DNA of 64,000 nucleotides from Bacteroidales bacterium (GTDB lineage Bacteria; Bacteroidota; Bacteroidia; Bacteroidales; UBA932), in assembly GCA_022653675.1 (NCBI GenBank), contig JALCST010000005.1, positions 62,001 to 126,000 of the forward strand. Direction: 5' to 3'. The translations under genes were made by a program, and so were the position numbers. Below are positions 34,507-44,556 of this stretch, in pieces. Position 1 is the first letter of the stretch, and every line of letters begins with the position of its first letter. The notes beneath the pieces are model-generated. The model worked only from the letters and a program-made list of their open reading frames with translations. It searched no databases and was not told where the DNA came from.

Positions 34507-35784
34507 ATGTCCGGAAAACTCCATTTCGACACCCTGCAGGTCCATGCAGGGAGATCAAAGGACCAGAGCAACGGTCCTTGCGTGACCCCGATCTACCAAA
34601 CCGCATCATTCCTGTTCGACGACGTGTCGCAGGCGGCGGATATCTTCGCATTGAAAAGGGACGGAAACACGTATACGCGCCTTTCAAATCCGACAACCGA
34701 AACTTTGGAACGCAGAATCGCGGCACTCGAAGGAGGGACGGCCGGCACTGCGGTAGCCAGCGGCAATTCGTCGCAGTTCATAACGTTCCAGCAGATATGC
34801 CGTCCGGGGGACCATATCGTAGCTTGCAAGTCGCTTTACGGCGGCACGTTCAATCTCTTGAACCAGACATTCAAACAGCTGGGAGTGGACTGTACCTTCG
34901 TGGAAGGTTCGCCGGAAAGCTTCGAAAAGGCGTTGCGCCCGGACACCAAGGCGTGCTATGTCGAAACTATAGGAAATTCGGATTTCTTCGTTCCTGACTT
35001 CGACGCCATATCCGGGATCTGCTCGAAAGCCGGAATCCCTCTTATAGTGGACAACACCTTCGGAGGCGGAGGATATCTTTTCCGGCCGGCCGAACACGGC
35101 GCGAACGTAGTGACCGATTCCCTGACCAAATGGATCGGGGGACACGGCACCAGCATAGGAGGCATCCTGACAGATGCCGGCAACTTCGACTGGGGAAACG
35201 GCAAATTCCCGCAGATAGACAGTCCGTGCGAATCCGCACACGGGCTTAACTTCTGGAGAAAATACGGGGACAGGGCTTTTGCGGTCATGGCGAAGGAGAT
35301 CGGGGTCAGGGACTGGGGCTGCTGCATAAGCCCGTTCAACGCCTTCCTCATTCTCGAAGGCGTGGAAACATTGTCGTTGAGGATGCAGCGTGAAATGGAC
35401 AATGCGATGGAACTTGCGGAATGGCTCGAAAAAATACCTAAGGTGGAATCAGTAAACTATCCGGGCCTTGACCGGCATCCGAGCCACACTACCGCAGAAA
35501 AATATTTCAGGAACGGATTCGGGGCGGTGATGAGCATCACGCTCAAGGGAAACAGGGAGCAAACCGCAGGCTTCGTAAACCGGCTGCAACTGATTTCGCA
35601 CCTTGCCAACGTAGGCGACAACAGGACCCTGGTCATACAACCGGCCGCAACGACCCATGCACAACTGGACGGAGAAGAGCTGCATGCTGCAGGAATAAGC
35701 GAGGGAACCCTCCGGCTCTCGGTCGGCATCGAAAACATAGAAGACATAAAGGCCGACATCGAACAGTCACTCGAAAAATTGTAG
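34507..35784 (+). CDS. metY: O-acetylhomoserine sulfhydrylase (thiol-lyase)
   Basis: 425 aa, the MetY length, of the Cys/Met-metabolism PLP family. It makes homocysteine directly from O-acetylhomoserine and sulfide. Seen: N-terminus KLHFDTLQVHAG, TYTRLSNPTTETLERRIAALEGG, and the PLP lysine Lys208 in SLTKWIGGHGTSIGG. The C-terminus has HLANVGDNRTLVIQPAATTHAQL, typical of O-acetyl- rather than O-succinyl-homoserine enzymes. It is the first gene of the operon and 3 bases ahead of metX, which makes its substrate. Confidence 0.96.
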   Translation: MSGKLHFDTLQVHAGRSKDQSNGPCVTPIYQTASFLFDDVSQAADIFALKRDGNTYTRLSNPTTETLERRIAALEGGTAGTAVASGNSSQFITFQQICRPGDHIVACKSLYGGTFNLLNQTFKQLGVDCTFVEGSPESFEKALRPDTKACYVETIGNSDFFVPDFDAISGICSKAGIPLIVDNTFGGGGYLFRPAEHGANVVTDSLTKWIGGHGTSIGGILTDAGNFDWGNGKFPQIDSPCESAHGLNFWRKYGDRAFAVMAKEIGVRDWGCCISPFNAFLILEGVETLSLRMQREMDNAMELAEWLEKIPKVESVNYPGLDRHPSHTTAEKYFRNGFGAVMSITLKGNREQTAGFVNRLQLISHLANVGDNRTLVIQPAATTHAQLDGEELHAAGISEGTLRLSVGIENIEDIKADIEQSLEKL

Positions 35785-35787
35785 AAG

Positions 35788-36819
35788 ATGACGGGGAAAA
35801 ATTTCAAATACGGCAGCGCCTTTCCCCTGGAGGGAGGGGGCCTGTTGCCGGAACTGGAGATCAGATACCACGTGAGTTGCGAAAACCCGGAGGGCAAGAA
35901 GGTGGTATGGATATGCCACGCACTGACCGCCAACTCGGACGCCGGGGATTGGTGGAACGTGATGGTAGGTCCGGGGAAATACTTCGACACCGGGAAATAT
36001 TTCATAATATGCGCCAACATTCTCGGCTCCTGCTACGGCACGACCGGTCCCCAGAGCCTGAATCCCGAGACCGGCCGCAAATATCTGCTCGATTTCCCGA
36101 AAGTGACGATACGCGATTTCGTCAACGCACATGAGCTGCTACGCAAAAGTCTGGGCATAAAACATATAGATATACTCATCGGAGCCTCGACCGGAGGATT
36201 CCAGGCCATCGAATGGGCGATAATGAATCCCGGCCTCATAGGCAACCTCGTATTGATGTGCTGCGATGCAAGGATAAGCGCATGGGGTACCGCATTCAAT
36301 GCAGCCCAGCGCATGGTACTCGAAGCCGACCAGACGTTCAGGGCACAGCAAGATCCGGGATTCGGCGGGAGCAAGGCACTCGAAGCCTGCAGGGCAATAG
36401 GACTTATTTCCTACCGTTCGTACGAAGGATATGTCGCCAAGCAAAGCGAACCCGACGAAAACTGCCTTTTCGCAGACAAGGCCGGCAGTTACCTAAGGCA
36501 CCAGGGAGCGAAACTCTCGGCAAGATTCGACGCCTACAGCTATTACACCCTGCTTTGGGCTACCGACTCACACAATGTCGGCCGTAACCGGGGAGGAGTG
36601 GGAAAAGCTCTCCGGACCGTAAAGGCAAGGACACTATGCATCGCCATAGACAGCGATGTGCTTTTCCCGCAGCGCGAGCTTGAGTTCCTTGCTGAAAACA
36701 TTCCGCAGGCAAAGCTCGCCGTCATTTCATCCGCCTTCGGACACGACGGCTTTCTACTTGAACATGAACAAATAACAAAAGTGCTATGCAAGTTCTTAAA
36801 TTCGGCGGGAGTTCTGTAA
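35788..36819 (+). CDS. metX: Homoserine O-acetyltransferase
   Basis: 343 aa alpha/beta-hydrolase-fold enzyme (MetX type, acetyl-CoA dependent). Seen: the nucleophile elbow G-A-Ser134-T-G-G within IGASTGGFQAIEWA, the catalytic Asp in IAIDSDVLFPQRE, and the catalytic His in AFGHDGFLLE. Other family blocks are WICHALTANSDAGDWW and GSCYGTTGPQSLNP. Its product goes to MetY, encoded just upstream. The end overlaps the start of thrA by 34 bases, a long coupled overlap that ties the homoserine producer to the enzyme using it. Confidence 0.96.
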   Translation: MTGKNFKYGSAFPLEGGGLLPELEIRYHVSCENPEGKKVVWICHALTANSDAGDWWNVMVGPGKYFDTGKYFIICANILGSCYGTTGPQSLNPETGRKYLLDFPKVTIRDFVNAHELLRKSLGIKHIDILIGASTGGFQAIEWAIMNPGLIGNLVLMCCDARISAWGTAFNAAQRMVLEADQTFRAQQDPGFGGSKALEACRAIGLISYRSYEGYVAKQSEPDENCLFADKAGSYLRHQGAKLSARFDAYSYYTLLWATDSHNVGRNRGGVGKALRTVKARTLCIAIDSDVLFPQRELEFLAENIPQAKLAVISSAFGHDGFLLEHEQITKVLCKFLNSAGVL

Positions 36820-39251
36820 CGGATGCCCGCGCAATGGAGCGCGTTGTGGAAATAGTCCGCAAGGCCATATACGCTGACAGGACCATCGTGGTAGCTTCCG
36901 CAATAGGTGGCGCCACCGACAAGCTGATAGAAATAGGCGCCCTCGCGGCGGCAGGGGACAATGCCTGGATCAGGGAAATAGACGCCTTGGAAGAACGGCA
37001 CCTAAGCATAATCAAGGAGCTTCTGCCCGAAGACTTCCGCGGCGAAGCCGTAAACACCGTATCCGGGCTTTTCAAGGAACTCAGAGGCATCTGCGAAGGG
37101 GTCAGCCTCATAAGGGAAAAGAGTTTCTTCACCAACGACAAGATAATGAGTTTCGGAGAGTTGCTTTCCACCAACATTCTCTATGCAAAGTTCCAGTCGC
37201 TCGGCGTGAGCTGCCGTTGGCTGGATTCGAGGGATTACATAAAAACCGAACTGAAAGGCGGTTCCAATATGGTCATAACCGACCTGACATATTCCAACAT
37301 TGCTGGGCTGAACGGAATAAATTCGGTAAAGCTGCTGATCTTGCCGGGATTCATAGCATCCGACCTCCAGGGACGCACCACCACTCTCGGACGTGGGGGA
37401 TCCGACTATACCGCATCGCTCCTTGCCGTGGGCGCCGAAGCAAGGTCCCTGGAAATATGGACGGACGTCAACGGCATGATGACAGCCGACCCACGAATAG
37501 TGCCGGAAGCGAAAACCATAGAACACATCTCCTACAAGGAGGCCCTCGAACTCTCCCATTTCGGTGCCAAAGTCGTCTATCCGCCAACAATCCAGCCGGT
37601 AGTCGCAAAGGGCATCCCTATCCTCGTCAAAAACACATTCGAACCCGGGAACCACGGGACATATATCGAGAACAATCCTCCCGAAAGCAAGGAGCGCATC
37701 AGGGGTATCTCGGGAAGCAGCGACATAGCACTGCTCTCGATGGAGGGCAGCGGAATGGTAGGCGTCCCCGGATATTCGAGCAGGCTGTTCGCGGCACTGG
37801 CGGAAAGGGATATAAACATAATTCTGATAACGCAGGCTTCTTCAGTCCATACAATGCTCGTGGCGATCAGCCTTAGAGATGCAGAAAAGGCAAAAAAGGC
37901 AGCCGACGAAGCATTCGCATGGGAGATCTCGATAGGCAAGATAGAACCTTTGAAAGTGGAACCGGATTTCGCCATAATAAGCCTGATAGGCGACGACATG
38001 AAGAACCAGTCCGGAGCGGGGGGCAGGATGTTCGAAGCCATAGGACGCAATGGAATAAGCATAAGAGCGATAGCTCAGGGATCTTCCGAAAGGAACGTGT
38101 CGGCCATAGTAGCCGGCCGGGATATGGTTCAGGCGATCCGCTCCGTCCACGACGAATTCTTCGGAGCATCGTATTCACGCCTCAACCTGTTCGTGGCAGG
38201 TTACGGCAACGTAGGGAAAACCCTTGTCCGCATAATCGGCGAACAGGCCCGGCAGATCCTTGAAAAGAGGGCCGTCGACCTCAAGATAGTCGCAGTCTGC
38301 AATTCCAGAAGGCAGATCTTCGACAGGAACGGCATAGATCCGGAAAATGTCGGGGAACTGCTCGGAGCCGGAACTGCAGGCTCCGCCGGCAAATCCGACG
38401 AACAATTCTTCGACAACCTGTTCAATTCGCACCTATCCCACTCCATCCTCGTAGATTGCACGAGCGACAGGATAATCGCATCGAAATATGCGGACATTCT
38501 CGATGACGGCATAGGGATAGTCACCTGCAACAAAATCGCCAATTCTTCCACCCAGGAGTATTACGATCTCATGAGGAAACTCGGCCGCGGAGTCCCCTTC
38601 CGTTACGGGACAAATGTGGGAGCTGCCCTTCCGGTCATCGAATTCCTCGACATGCTGGTTGCAAGCGGGGATTCGGTTTCGAGCGTAGAAGCAGTCCTTT
38701 CAGGTTCCCTGAGTTACATCTTCAACAATTACGACGGCACGAAGCCGTTTGCCGAAGTCGTCCGCGATGCGCGCAGGGCCGGCTACACCGAACCCGATCC
38801 GCGCACGGATCTGAAAGGCACGGATGTTTTGCGCAAGACGCTGATTCTGGCACGTGAACTGGGATGCAAGCTGGAGGCTGATGATATCTCCTGCGGAAAG
38901 ATTCTCCCCGATTCCTGTTTCGACGGTGACCTGGATACATTTTACGCCAACTGCCTCGAAAACGAACCACATTTCAAGGAACTCGCCGGCAAAGCCGCCG
39001 CGTCGGGTTGCAGGCTTCGCTACGTCTCGAAGATAGAAGTCTGCGACGGAAACGGCTCTCCTAAAGCCAAAGCTTCGGTATCATTGGATTCCGTACCGGC
39101 AGGCAGCCCCTTATACGACTTATGTGCCGCCGATAACCGCATAACGGTCATAAGCCGTGATTATCCGGAAGGATTTACGGTTACGGGAGCGGGGGCCGGA
39201 GCACACCGTACCGCGGCCGGCCTGTTGTCGGACATAATTAGATGCAAATAA
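36786..39251 (+). CDS. thrA: Bifunctional aspartate kinase / homoserine dehydrogenase
   Basis: 821 aa, as E. coli ThrA. Residues about 1-290 are the aspartate kinase (KFGGSS at 5-10, LLSTNILYAK, TTLGRGGSDYT). Residues about 300-460 hold two ACT domains for feedback control (ISGSSDIALLSMEGSGMVG, FAIISLIGDDMKNQSG). Then comes the homoserine dehydrogenase with the NAD(P) motif GYGNVGKTLVR and the catalytic region AGYTEPDPRTDLKGTDVLRK. It covers the first and third steps of the threonine/methionine branch; asd, the second step, is 4 bases downstream. The start at 36786 lies in the metX gene. Confidence 0.97.
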   Translation: MQVLKFGGSSVTDARAMERVVEIVRKAIYADRTIVVASAIGGATDKLIEIGALAAAGDNAWIREIDALEERHLSIIKELLPEDFRGEAVNTVSGLFKELRGICEGVSLIREKSFFTNDKIMSFGELLSTNILYAKFQSLGVSCRWLDSRDYIKTELKGGSNMVITDLTYSNIAGLNGINSVKLLILPGFIASDLQGRTTTLGRGGSDYTASLLAVGAEARSLEIWTDVNGMMTADPRIVPEAKTIEHISYKEALELSHFGAKVVYPPTIQPVVAKGIPILVKNTFEPGNHGTYIENNPPESKERIRGISGSSDIALLSMEGSGMVGVPGYSSRLFAALAERDINIILITQASSVHTMLVAISLRDAEKAKKAADEAFAWEISIGKIEPLKVEPDFAIISLIGDDMKNQSGAGGRMFEAIGRNGISIRAIAQGSSERNVSAIVAGRDMVQAIRSVHDEFFGASYSRLNLFVAGYGNVGKTLVRIIGEQARQILEKRAVDLKIVAVCNSRRQIFDRNGIDPENVGELLGAGTAGSAGKSDEQFFDNLFNSHLSHSILVDCTSDRIIASKYADILDDGIGIVTCNKIANSSTQEYYDLMRKLGRGVPFRYGTNVGAALPVIEFLDMLVASGDSVSSVEAVLSGSLSYIFNNYDGTKPFAEVVRDARRAGYTEPDPRTDLKGTDVLRKTLILARELGCKLEADDISCGKILPDSCFDGDLDTFYANCLENEPHFKELAGKAAASGCRLRYVSKIEVCDGNGSPKAKASVSLDSVPAGSPLYDLCAADNRITVISRDYPEGFTVTGAGAGAHRTAAGLLSDIIRCK

Positions 39252-39255
39252 CAAA

Positions 39256-40263
39256 ATGAAAGTAGCAGTATTCGGTGCCACCGGACTTGTTGGCACAAGA
39301 ATGATCGAAGTGCTCGGAGAGCGCAAATTCCCCGTCTCCGAACTGATTCCGGTAGCATCCGGACAATCGGAAGGGAAGATGATAGGATTCGGAGGAAAGG
39401 AATGGCCCGTAATATCGGCAGTCGAAGCCTTGGTAAAGAGACCTGAACTGGCATTATTCTCCGCAGGAGCCGATCTCTCGAAGATCTGGGCTCCCCGTTT
39501 TGCGGAAGCCGGATGCCGTGTGGTAGACAATTCTGCATGCTGGAGAATGGATCCGAACGTAAAACTGGTGATACCGGAAATCAACGGTAATATTCTCGAC
39601 GACGGGGACATGATAATAGCCAACCCCAATTGCTCCACCATACAGATGCTGATGGCACTGTATCCTTTGCACCTCTCATTCGGGTTGAAGCGCATAGTGG
39701 TTTCCACCTACCAGTCCATCACGGGTACCGGAAAGAAAGCCGTAACTCAACTTTTCGCCGAGCGCGCGAAAAACAGGGACGGAGCCGACGTACGCCTGGT
39801 CGACCCTGATGCCGACAATGCATATCCCTACCCGATCGACCTGAACCTGTTCCCACATATCGACGATTTCCTCGACAACGGCTACACGAAAGAGGAGATG
39901 AAGATGGTGAACGAAACCCACAAGATCTTCGACGACTACACAATAGGAGTGACAGCCACAACCGTGCGCGTTCCGGTAATGGGAGGGCATTCGGAAGCCG
40001 TAAATGCCGAATTCGGGAAACCTTTCAAATTGGAAGAAGCGAGGGAACTGATTTCCGGTTTCAAGGGAGACACCCTGGTCGACGATCCGTCCAGGCTGCA
40101 ATATCCGATGCCTCTGTTCGCGGAGGGCAGCGACGAGGTTTTCGTGGGCCGGATAAGATACGACGAATCCCGGCCGAATACCCTCAACCTCTGGTGCGTT
40201 TCGGACAACCTGCGCAAAGGAGCGGCCACGAACGCCGTCCAGATCGCCGAGCTCTACCTGTAA
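39256..40263 (+). CDS. asd: Aspartate-semialdehyde dehydrogenase
   Basis: 335 aa. It reduces aspartyl phosphate to aspartate semialdehyde with NADPH, feeding lysine, threonine and methionine synthesis. Seen: nucleotide motif GATGLVGTRM (8-17), catalytic Cys126 in NPNCSTIQ, and His245 in VPVMGGHSEAV. Last gene of the operon, 4 bases after thrA. The hairpin after its stop has no T run on this strand and serves the facing tRNA-Pro. Confidence 0.97.
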   Translation: MKVAVFGATGLVGTRMIEVLGERKFPVSELIPVASGQSEGKMIGFGGKEWPVISAVEALVKRPELALFSAGADLSKIWAPRFAEAGCRVVDNSACWRMDPNVKLVIPEINGNILDDGDMIIANPNCSTIQMLMALYPLHLSFGLKRIVVSTYQSITGTGKKAVTQLFAERAKNRDGADVRLVDPDADNAYPYPIDLNLFPHIDDFLDNGYTKEEMKMVNETHKIFDDYTIGVTATTVRVPVMGGHSEAVNAEFGKPFKLEEARELISGFKGDTLVDDPSRLQYPMPLFAEGSDEVFVGRIRYDESRPNTLNLWCVSDNLRKGAATNAVQIAELYL

Positions 40264-40267
40264 GGAC

Positions 40268-40296
40268 AAAAAAAGAGGGGACCGTATGGCCCCCTC
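40268..40296 (-). terminator. Terminator of tRNA-Pro
   Basis: On the minus strand GAGGGGGCC, loop ATAC, GGTCCCCTC (one mismatch), then TTTTTTT. It ends 4 bases from the asd stop and sits about 10 bases past the tRNA end. Confidence 0.85.
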
Positions 40297-40305
40297 CGAT
40301 TAACG

Positions 40306-40379
40306 TCGGGATTATGTGACTCGAACACACGACCTCTGCGTCCCGAACGCAGCGCACTAGCCAACTGTGCCAAATCCCG
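40306..40379 (-). tRNA. tRNA-Pro (CGG)
   Basis: 74 bases on the minus strand. Acceptor CGGGATT / AATCCCG with the C1-G72 pair of tRNA-Pro, D arm GCACAGTTGGCTAGTGC, anticodon loop TTCGGGA (CGG), T arm with TGTTCGAGTCA. Discriminator A; CCA not encoded. Confidence 0.96.
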
Positions 40380-40427
40380 ATACCTACGCGGCAGCCGTTC
40401 CTCACGGCACGATCCGTTTCGGGTTTG

Positions 40428-40435
40428 CAAAAGTA
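40428..40435 (-). promoter_or_regulatory. Promoter -7 box of tRNA-Pro
   Basis: On the minus strand TACTTTTG fits TAnnTTTG, with ATTG 20 bases upstream as a near -33 box. The mature tRNA begins 48 bases downstream. Confidence 0.6.
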
Positions 40436-40503
40436 CAATTATTTTCCAAATGCACCAATTTTTTCATTAGACAATCGAACGTAAGATCTTTTCATCCGGA
40501 GCG

Positions 40504-41919
40504 TTAACGGTAAATGTAGAGCCGTTGCCCAATCCGAATTGTAGTGCCCCTCAAATGGTTCCATTTCTTGATCTTAGAGACCGTGGTATGGTAACGTCGT
40601 GCAAGCAACCCGAGGGTTTCTCCCCTCCTCACCTTGTGGACGATGCGGGAACCGGTCCCGGATTCCCTGATGCTTTTCATCTTGACCGGATTGAAATAGA
40701 CCGAATCGCGGTACTTAGGTATCTCGGCTTCATTGTCGACATAGGCCATACTGTAAGTATAAGGCAGTATCAATATACATGGATTGCCGGCAGAACCAGG
40801 GATGATGTCGTGGGTGTATTCCGGGTTCAGGTTCCTTATCTGTTCCGCCGAAGCCCCGGTATAATATGAAATCTGGTCGAAATGGACCATCTTGCTTACG
40901 TGGAACGTATCCGTATGAACCGGGAGGTTCACTACGGCGGGAGTAATGCCATGTTCGGGATAATAATTCAAAGCATAGAGCGCACCAATGAATGCAGGTA
41001 CGTAACCGCGGGTTTCGTGTGGCAGGTAAGGATAAATGGTCCAGAAATCATGGGACCCCCCTGAACGCCTGATGGCCTTTGAAACGTTGCCTGCACCGCA
41101 ATTATATGAGGCTATCGCCAGCATCCAGTCTCCGAAAACGGCATAGGAATCCCGCAGGTACCTTACGGCCGCATCAGTGCTTTTGACAGGATCGTACCGT
41201 TCGTCTATAAAAGAGGATATGTTAAGTCCGTACATCTTTGCCGTAGAATACATGAATTGCCACAAACCTTTCGCCCCGGCACGCGAAACGGCCTTGGGGT
41301 TCAACGCCGATTCTATTATGGCGACGGCCTCCAATTCCTTCGGCATGTCGTACTTGTCCAGGATTCCCTCGATGATCGGCATGTAATAGTTCGAAAGCCC
41401 AAGTATTTCGGGTATTTTCTCCGGCATTTTTTCGGTGTAAAGAATTATGAAATTCCTTACAATCTTGTTGTATGGCAATGGAATGAAGGAATTCATCCTG
41501 TCGAGACGGCTTATGTAAACCGAATCGGGGACATTGGAAATGAACTGTATGCTGTCCATGGCCATTATCTCACGGTCAATGTTATTCACATTTCTTTGGA
41601 CATACCAAATGCTTAGCAGGGAATCTACATTTACTATGCTGTCTGCGGCATTCAGCAAAGGATCGTTCACTATTTCGCCGTCGCTCAATTCGACCTGAAG
41701 CGTATCTTCATTATCTAAATTGGAGAGAGAGTCTTTGAGTACGGCGTAATCATCAGCCAACTCGTTGAAAGCCTGTTGCAAGGAATCGTATTTGGCTTTA
41801 ATCTCCTCTATCTGGGTATTCTTAGAGGAGTGCTTGAAGATCTGTGCATCGGCTGCAGGGTAACTACAGCAAATAAGCAAAAGCGATGCAGAAAGAAATA
41901 TTACCTTATTCATAATCAA
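40504..41919 (-). CDS. Membrane-bound lytic transglycosylase with LysM (MltD type)
   Basis: 471 aa. Signal peptide at the N-terminus (SASLLLICCSYPAADAQ; the two Cys could serve lipidation). Residues 185-330 form the SLT goose-lysozyme-like domain with catalytic Glu203 in AIIESALNP, then GLWQFMYSTAKMYGL and ASYNCGAGNVSKAI. The end is one LysM domain (HKVRRGETLGLLARRYH to IGQRLYIYR). It cleaves peptidoglycan glycan strands in the periplasm. Its ATG overlaps the end of the DUF5683 gene by 4 bases; the group parA-parB-DUF5683-mltD is a familiar Bacteroidota arrangement linking chromosome and wall genes. Confidence 0.94.
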   Translation of the reverse strand: MIMNKVIFLSASLLLICCSYPAADAQIFKHSSKNTQIEEIKAKYDSLQQAFNELADDYAVLKDSLSNLDNEDTLQVELSDGEIVNDPLLNAADSIVNVDSLLSIWYVQRNVNNIDREIMAMDSIQFISNVPDSVYISRLDRMNSFIPLPYNKIVRNFIILYTEKMPEKIPEILGLSNYYMPIIEGILDKYDMPKELEAVAIIESALNPKAVSRAGAKGLWQFMYSTAKMYGLNISSFIDERYDPVKSTDAAVRYLRDSYAVFGDWMLAIASYNCGAGNVSKAIRRSGGSHDFWTIYPYLPHETRGYVPAFIGALYALNYYPEHGITPAVVNLPVHTDTFHVSKMVHFDQISYYTGASAEQIRNLNPEYTHDIIPGSAGNPCILILPYTYSMAYVDNEAEIPKYRDSVYFNPVKMKSIRESGTGSRIVHKVRRGETLGLLARRYHTTVSKIKKWNHLRGTTIRIGQRLYIYR

Positions 41920-42860
41920 AATCTGAATTGCATTTGGAACCCCATGGCCGAAGCTGTAGAAGTCACACCTCCGCTCGTATTCGAAGCATACATGGGGGAA
42001 ATAATGGGAACTGCAGCAGGCGAGACATTGAGGGAAATGTCGTCGTTAACCTCGAAATCGCTCATGTATGAAAACACGTTGGCGTCGATCACTGTTATGG
42101 CGTAAAAAACTATGCCTGCGACATAGCCGTAATCCCTGTATCTCCTGTAAAGGTCACGGTAGTAAAGGGCGGTTTTGGAAGTTATATGCCCGACATAACC
42201 ACTCGAACTGTCCTCGGAAAGATTGTAAATATATTTGAAACGCCTATATTGGATATTCATGTAATTCACGTAGTAACCAACTCCGAGGAACCCGGAATAA
42301 TACAGCGGTATTTTCCAGTAATCACCATTGTAAGCCTGTCCCAGCCCGGGACATAACAAGGCGTAGAACGTGGCTTTGGCAGGATCGTCCCTCTTCTGCG
42401 ATTTGTAGCAGGTGGTTCCGTCCATCAGGGCCCACCAATATGTAACCGCCGCACCGGCATAAGCAAGAGTCCTGTAATTCTTATATTTGTTCAATCCAGT
42501 CTCCTGATACTTAAGGTTATTGCTTATGCCTAAATACAAGCCAGCCCCCAAACCTCCGTAAACTATGGGCAATTTCCAATACTGCCTGTTATAGATCTGG
42601 CAGCCTCCGGGAAATACGAACGAGCCACCAACCATGTGCCAGATACTTAACGTATCCTTATGCAAAAGTCCTCGCAAATAATGCCTTACAGACAGAGTTT
42701 GCGACGTATCGGCCTGCACGGAGGAGTTGCCGTTAATATTGGTGCTGCTCGCATTCTGGCCAGGCACCGAAGTGGTGCTGGTGTTTTTTGTGAATTGGGC
42801 ATTGGCATTCAACACGAAGGCCAGCAACGAAACAACCAGTAATATAAGTTTTTTACGCAC
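41916..42860 (-). CDS. DUF5683 domain-containing protein
   Basis: 314 aa. Signal peptide ending near LNANAQ. After a low-complexity Ser/Thr/Asn linker (residues 22-55) comes the DUF5683 domain: SFVFPGGCQIYNRQYWKLPIVYGGLGAGL, a second WWALMDGT block, then LCPGLGQAYNGDYWKIPLYYSG. The repeated P-G-x-G-Q-x-Y-x-x-x-Y-W-K-x-P pattern suggests paired membrane hairpins. It lies between parB (13-base gap) and mltD (4-base overlap). Function unknown; an envelope partner of the transglycosylase is inferred from context. Confidence 0.9.
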   Translation of the reverse strand: MRKKLILLVVSLLAFVLNANAQFTKNTSTTSVPGQNASSTNINGNSSVQADTSQTLSVRHYLRGLLHKDTLSIWHMVGGSFVFPGGCQIYNRQYWKLPIVYGGLGAGLYLGISNNLKYQETGLNKYKNYRTLAYAGAAVTYWWALMDGTTCYKSQKRDDPAKATFYALLCPGLGQAYNGDYWKIPLYYSGFLGVGYYVNYMNIQYRRFKYIYNLSEDSSSGYVGHITSKTALYYRDLYRRYRDYGYVAGIVFYAITVIDANVFSYMSDFEVNDDISLNVSPAAVPIISPMYASNTSGGVTSTASAMGFQMQFRF

Positions 42861-42873
42861 CTCGGATCTGATT

Positions 42874-43770
42874 CTATATATCGGATTCTTCCAACACTTT
42901 CAAAAAGGAAGCCAATTCATCGTCATTCCCGAACTTCATTGTAACCGAACCGGAACCAGAACCAGAACGTTTCACGGAGACACAACCTTCGCAAACGTAC
43001 TTGCCGAGGATATCCCTGACTTTGGAATAGCCGGCCGTAAGTTCCACAGATTTGGCCGTGCGTTTCGGCGAATTCCCGCTATGATCAATCGCAGGCACAT
43101 CCCTTAAGGAAGCCACCATTTCCTCGGCAGCACGGACTGACAAATCTTTTCTTATGATCTCTTCGCAAACTGCATCCTGATCGGAAGCATCTGCGAGGCT
43201 CAAAAGAGCCTTCGCATGTCCCATGGTGATTTTACCAGCCTTGAGCGCCTTCTGGATTTCAGGAGGAAGATTCAAAAGCCTGAGATAATTGGCGACGCTG
43301 CTGCGTTTCTTCCCTACCCGATCAGCCATCTCCTCCTGGGTCAGGTTACATTCCTCGATCAGTCTTCTGAAACTTAAAGCGGTATCGACAGGATCAAGGT
43401 CTTCGCGCTGTATGTTCTCCACTATGGCCATTTCGAGCATCCCGACATCATCCACCTTGCGAATATATGCGGGAATCGTATGCAAACCCGCTTTGCGAGC
43501 TGCACGCACCCTCCTTTCGCCACTAATTATAAGGTATTTGTCATGTGATACCTGTTTCAATGTAACGGGCTGCACGAGCCCTATGCTCTTGATGGATTCG
43601 GCAAGTCCCGCTAGGCTTTCCTCATCAAATTCCTGCCGCGGCTGGTAAGGATTCGGTTCGATAAGATCAAGATTCACATTGCTGACGTCACTGCCGTTAC
43701 CGGTAGGATTTGCATTGCCTAACAGGGCATCCAAGCCTCTGCCAAGAGCGGGTTCCTGCTGTTTTTTCAT
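42874..43770 (-). CDS. parB: Chromosome partitioning protein ParB
   Basis: 298 aa CTP-dependent clamp that loads at parS. Seen: N-terminal domain with [21 protein letters not shown] and the C-motif [14 protein letters not shown], the helix-turn-helix [27 protein letters not shown], and a C-terminal dimer region rich in charges. Translation is coupled to ParA by a 4-base overlap. No convincing parS site was found in the window. Confidence 0.96.
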   Translation of the reverse strand: MKKQQEPALGRGLDALLGNANPTGNGSDVSNVNLDLIEPNPYQPRQEFDEESLAGLAESIKSIGLVQPVTLKQVSHDKYLIISGERRVRAARKAGLHTIPAYIRKVDDVGMLEMAIVENIQREDLDPVDTALSFRRLIEECNLTQEEMADRVGKKRSSVANYLRLLNLPPEIQKALKAGKITMGHAKALLSLADASDQDAVCEEIIRKDLSVRAAEEMVASLRDVPAIDHSGNSPKRTAKSVELTAGYSKVRDILGKYVCEGCVSVKRSGSGSGSVTMKFGNDDELASFLKVLEESDI

Positions 43771-44537
43771 TTGGAATTGCGTTTGACGATCTCCTTCGCA
43801 AGGTTGAGATAATTGTTAGATCCCGTCGACATGGCATCGTAAAGTATTACAGGCTTTCCATGGGACGGAGCCTCGCTCAACTTCACGTTCCTCGTTATTA
43901 CGGTGTCGAAAACCATATCCTTAAAGTGCGTCCTGACATCCTCGACCACCTGGTTATGAAGTCTCAGGCGACCGTCGAACATGGTAAACAGAAACCCTTC
44001 GATCGTTAGATCGGGATTTAGCTTGTTCTGTACGAGCTTTATAGTATTCAAAAGCTTTCCGAGCCCTTCCAATGCAAAGAATTCGGGTTGCACTGGAATT
44101 ATCACGGAATCCGCAGCCGTAAGGGCATTGACGGTTATAAGTCCCAACGAAGGGGAGCAGTCTATGATTATGTATTCGTAATCGTCCCGGATGGGAGCAA
44201 GAGAGTCTTTCAGACGCATTTCCCTGTCGTTCACGTCCATCAATTCTATTTCAGCACCCACAAGATTGATATGTGAAGGAACCACCTTGAGGTATTTTAT
44301 TTCGGTGTCCAAGACGACATCGCTAATTTTCATCTTCCCAATAATGGCTTCGTAGATCGTCTTCCCCGTATTCGAATCGGGATTGAAATTCATGCCCGAA
44401 GTCGTATTCGCCTGAGGGTCGGCATCGATGAGCAAAACGTTCTTTTCCATTACGGCAAGCGACGCCGCAAGGTTTATGGCTGTCGTGGTTTTACCCACTC
44501 CTCCCTTCTGATTCGCTATGGCTAATACTTTTCCCAT
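43767..44537 (-). CDS. parA: Chromosome partitioning ATPase ParA/Soj
   Basis: 256 aa deviant-Walker ATPase: [14 protein letters not shown] at about residues 10-23, [12 protein letters not shown], and [12 protein letters not shown]. It moves ParB-parS complexes over the nucleoid. It begins 20 bases after a TAAATTTG promoter box and is the first gene of parA-parB-DUF5683-mltD. Confidence 0.97.
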   Translation of the reverse strand: MGKVLAIANQKGGVGKTTTAINLAASLAVMEKNVLLIDADPQANTTSGMNFNPDSNTGKTIYEAIIGKMKISDVVLDTEIKYLKVVPSHINLVGAEIELMDVNDREMRLKDSLAPIRDDYEYIIIDCSPSLGLITVNALTAADSVIIPVQPEFFALEGLGKLLNTIKLVQNKLNPDLTIEGFLFTMFDGRLRLHNQVVEDVRTHFKDMVFDTVITRNVKLSEAPSHGKPVILYDAMSTGSNNYLNLAKEIVKRNSK

Positions 44538-44556
44538 ATTTCAATACTTATGGAAG

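Noticed and set aside
40893-40912. Possible parS half-site near mltD (ACGTGGAAC)
   Set aside because: Only one half of a GTTCCACGTGGAAC-like palindrome is present, inside a coding gene; other CACGTG-like hits also lack symmetry.
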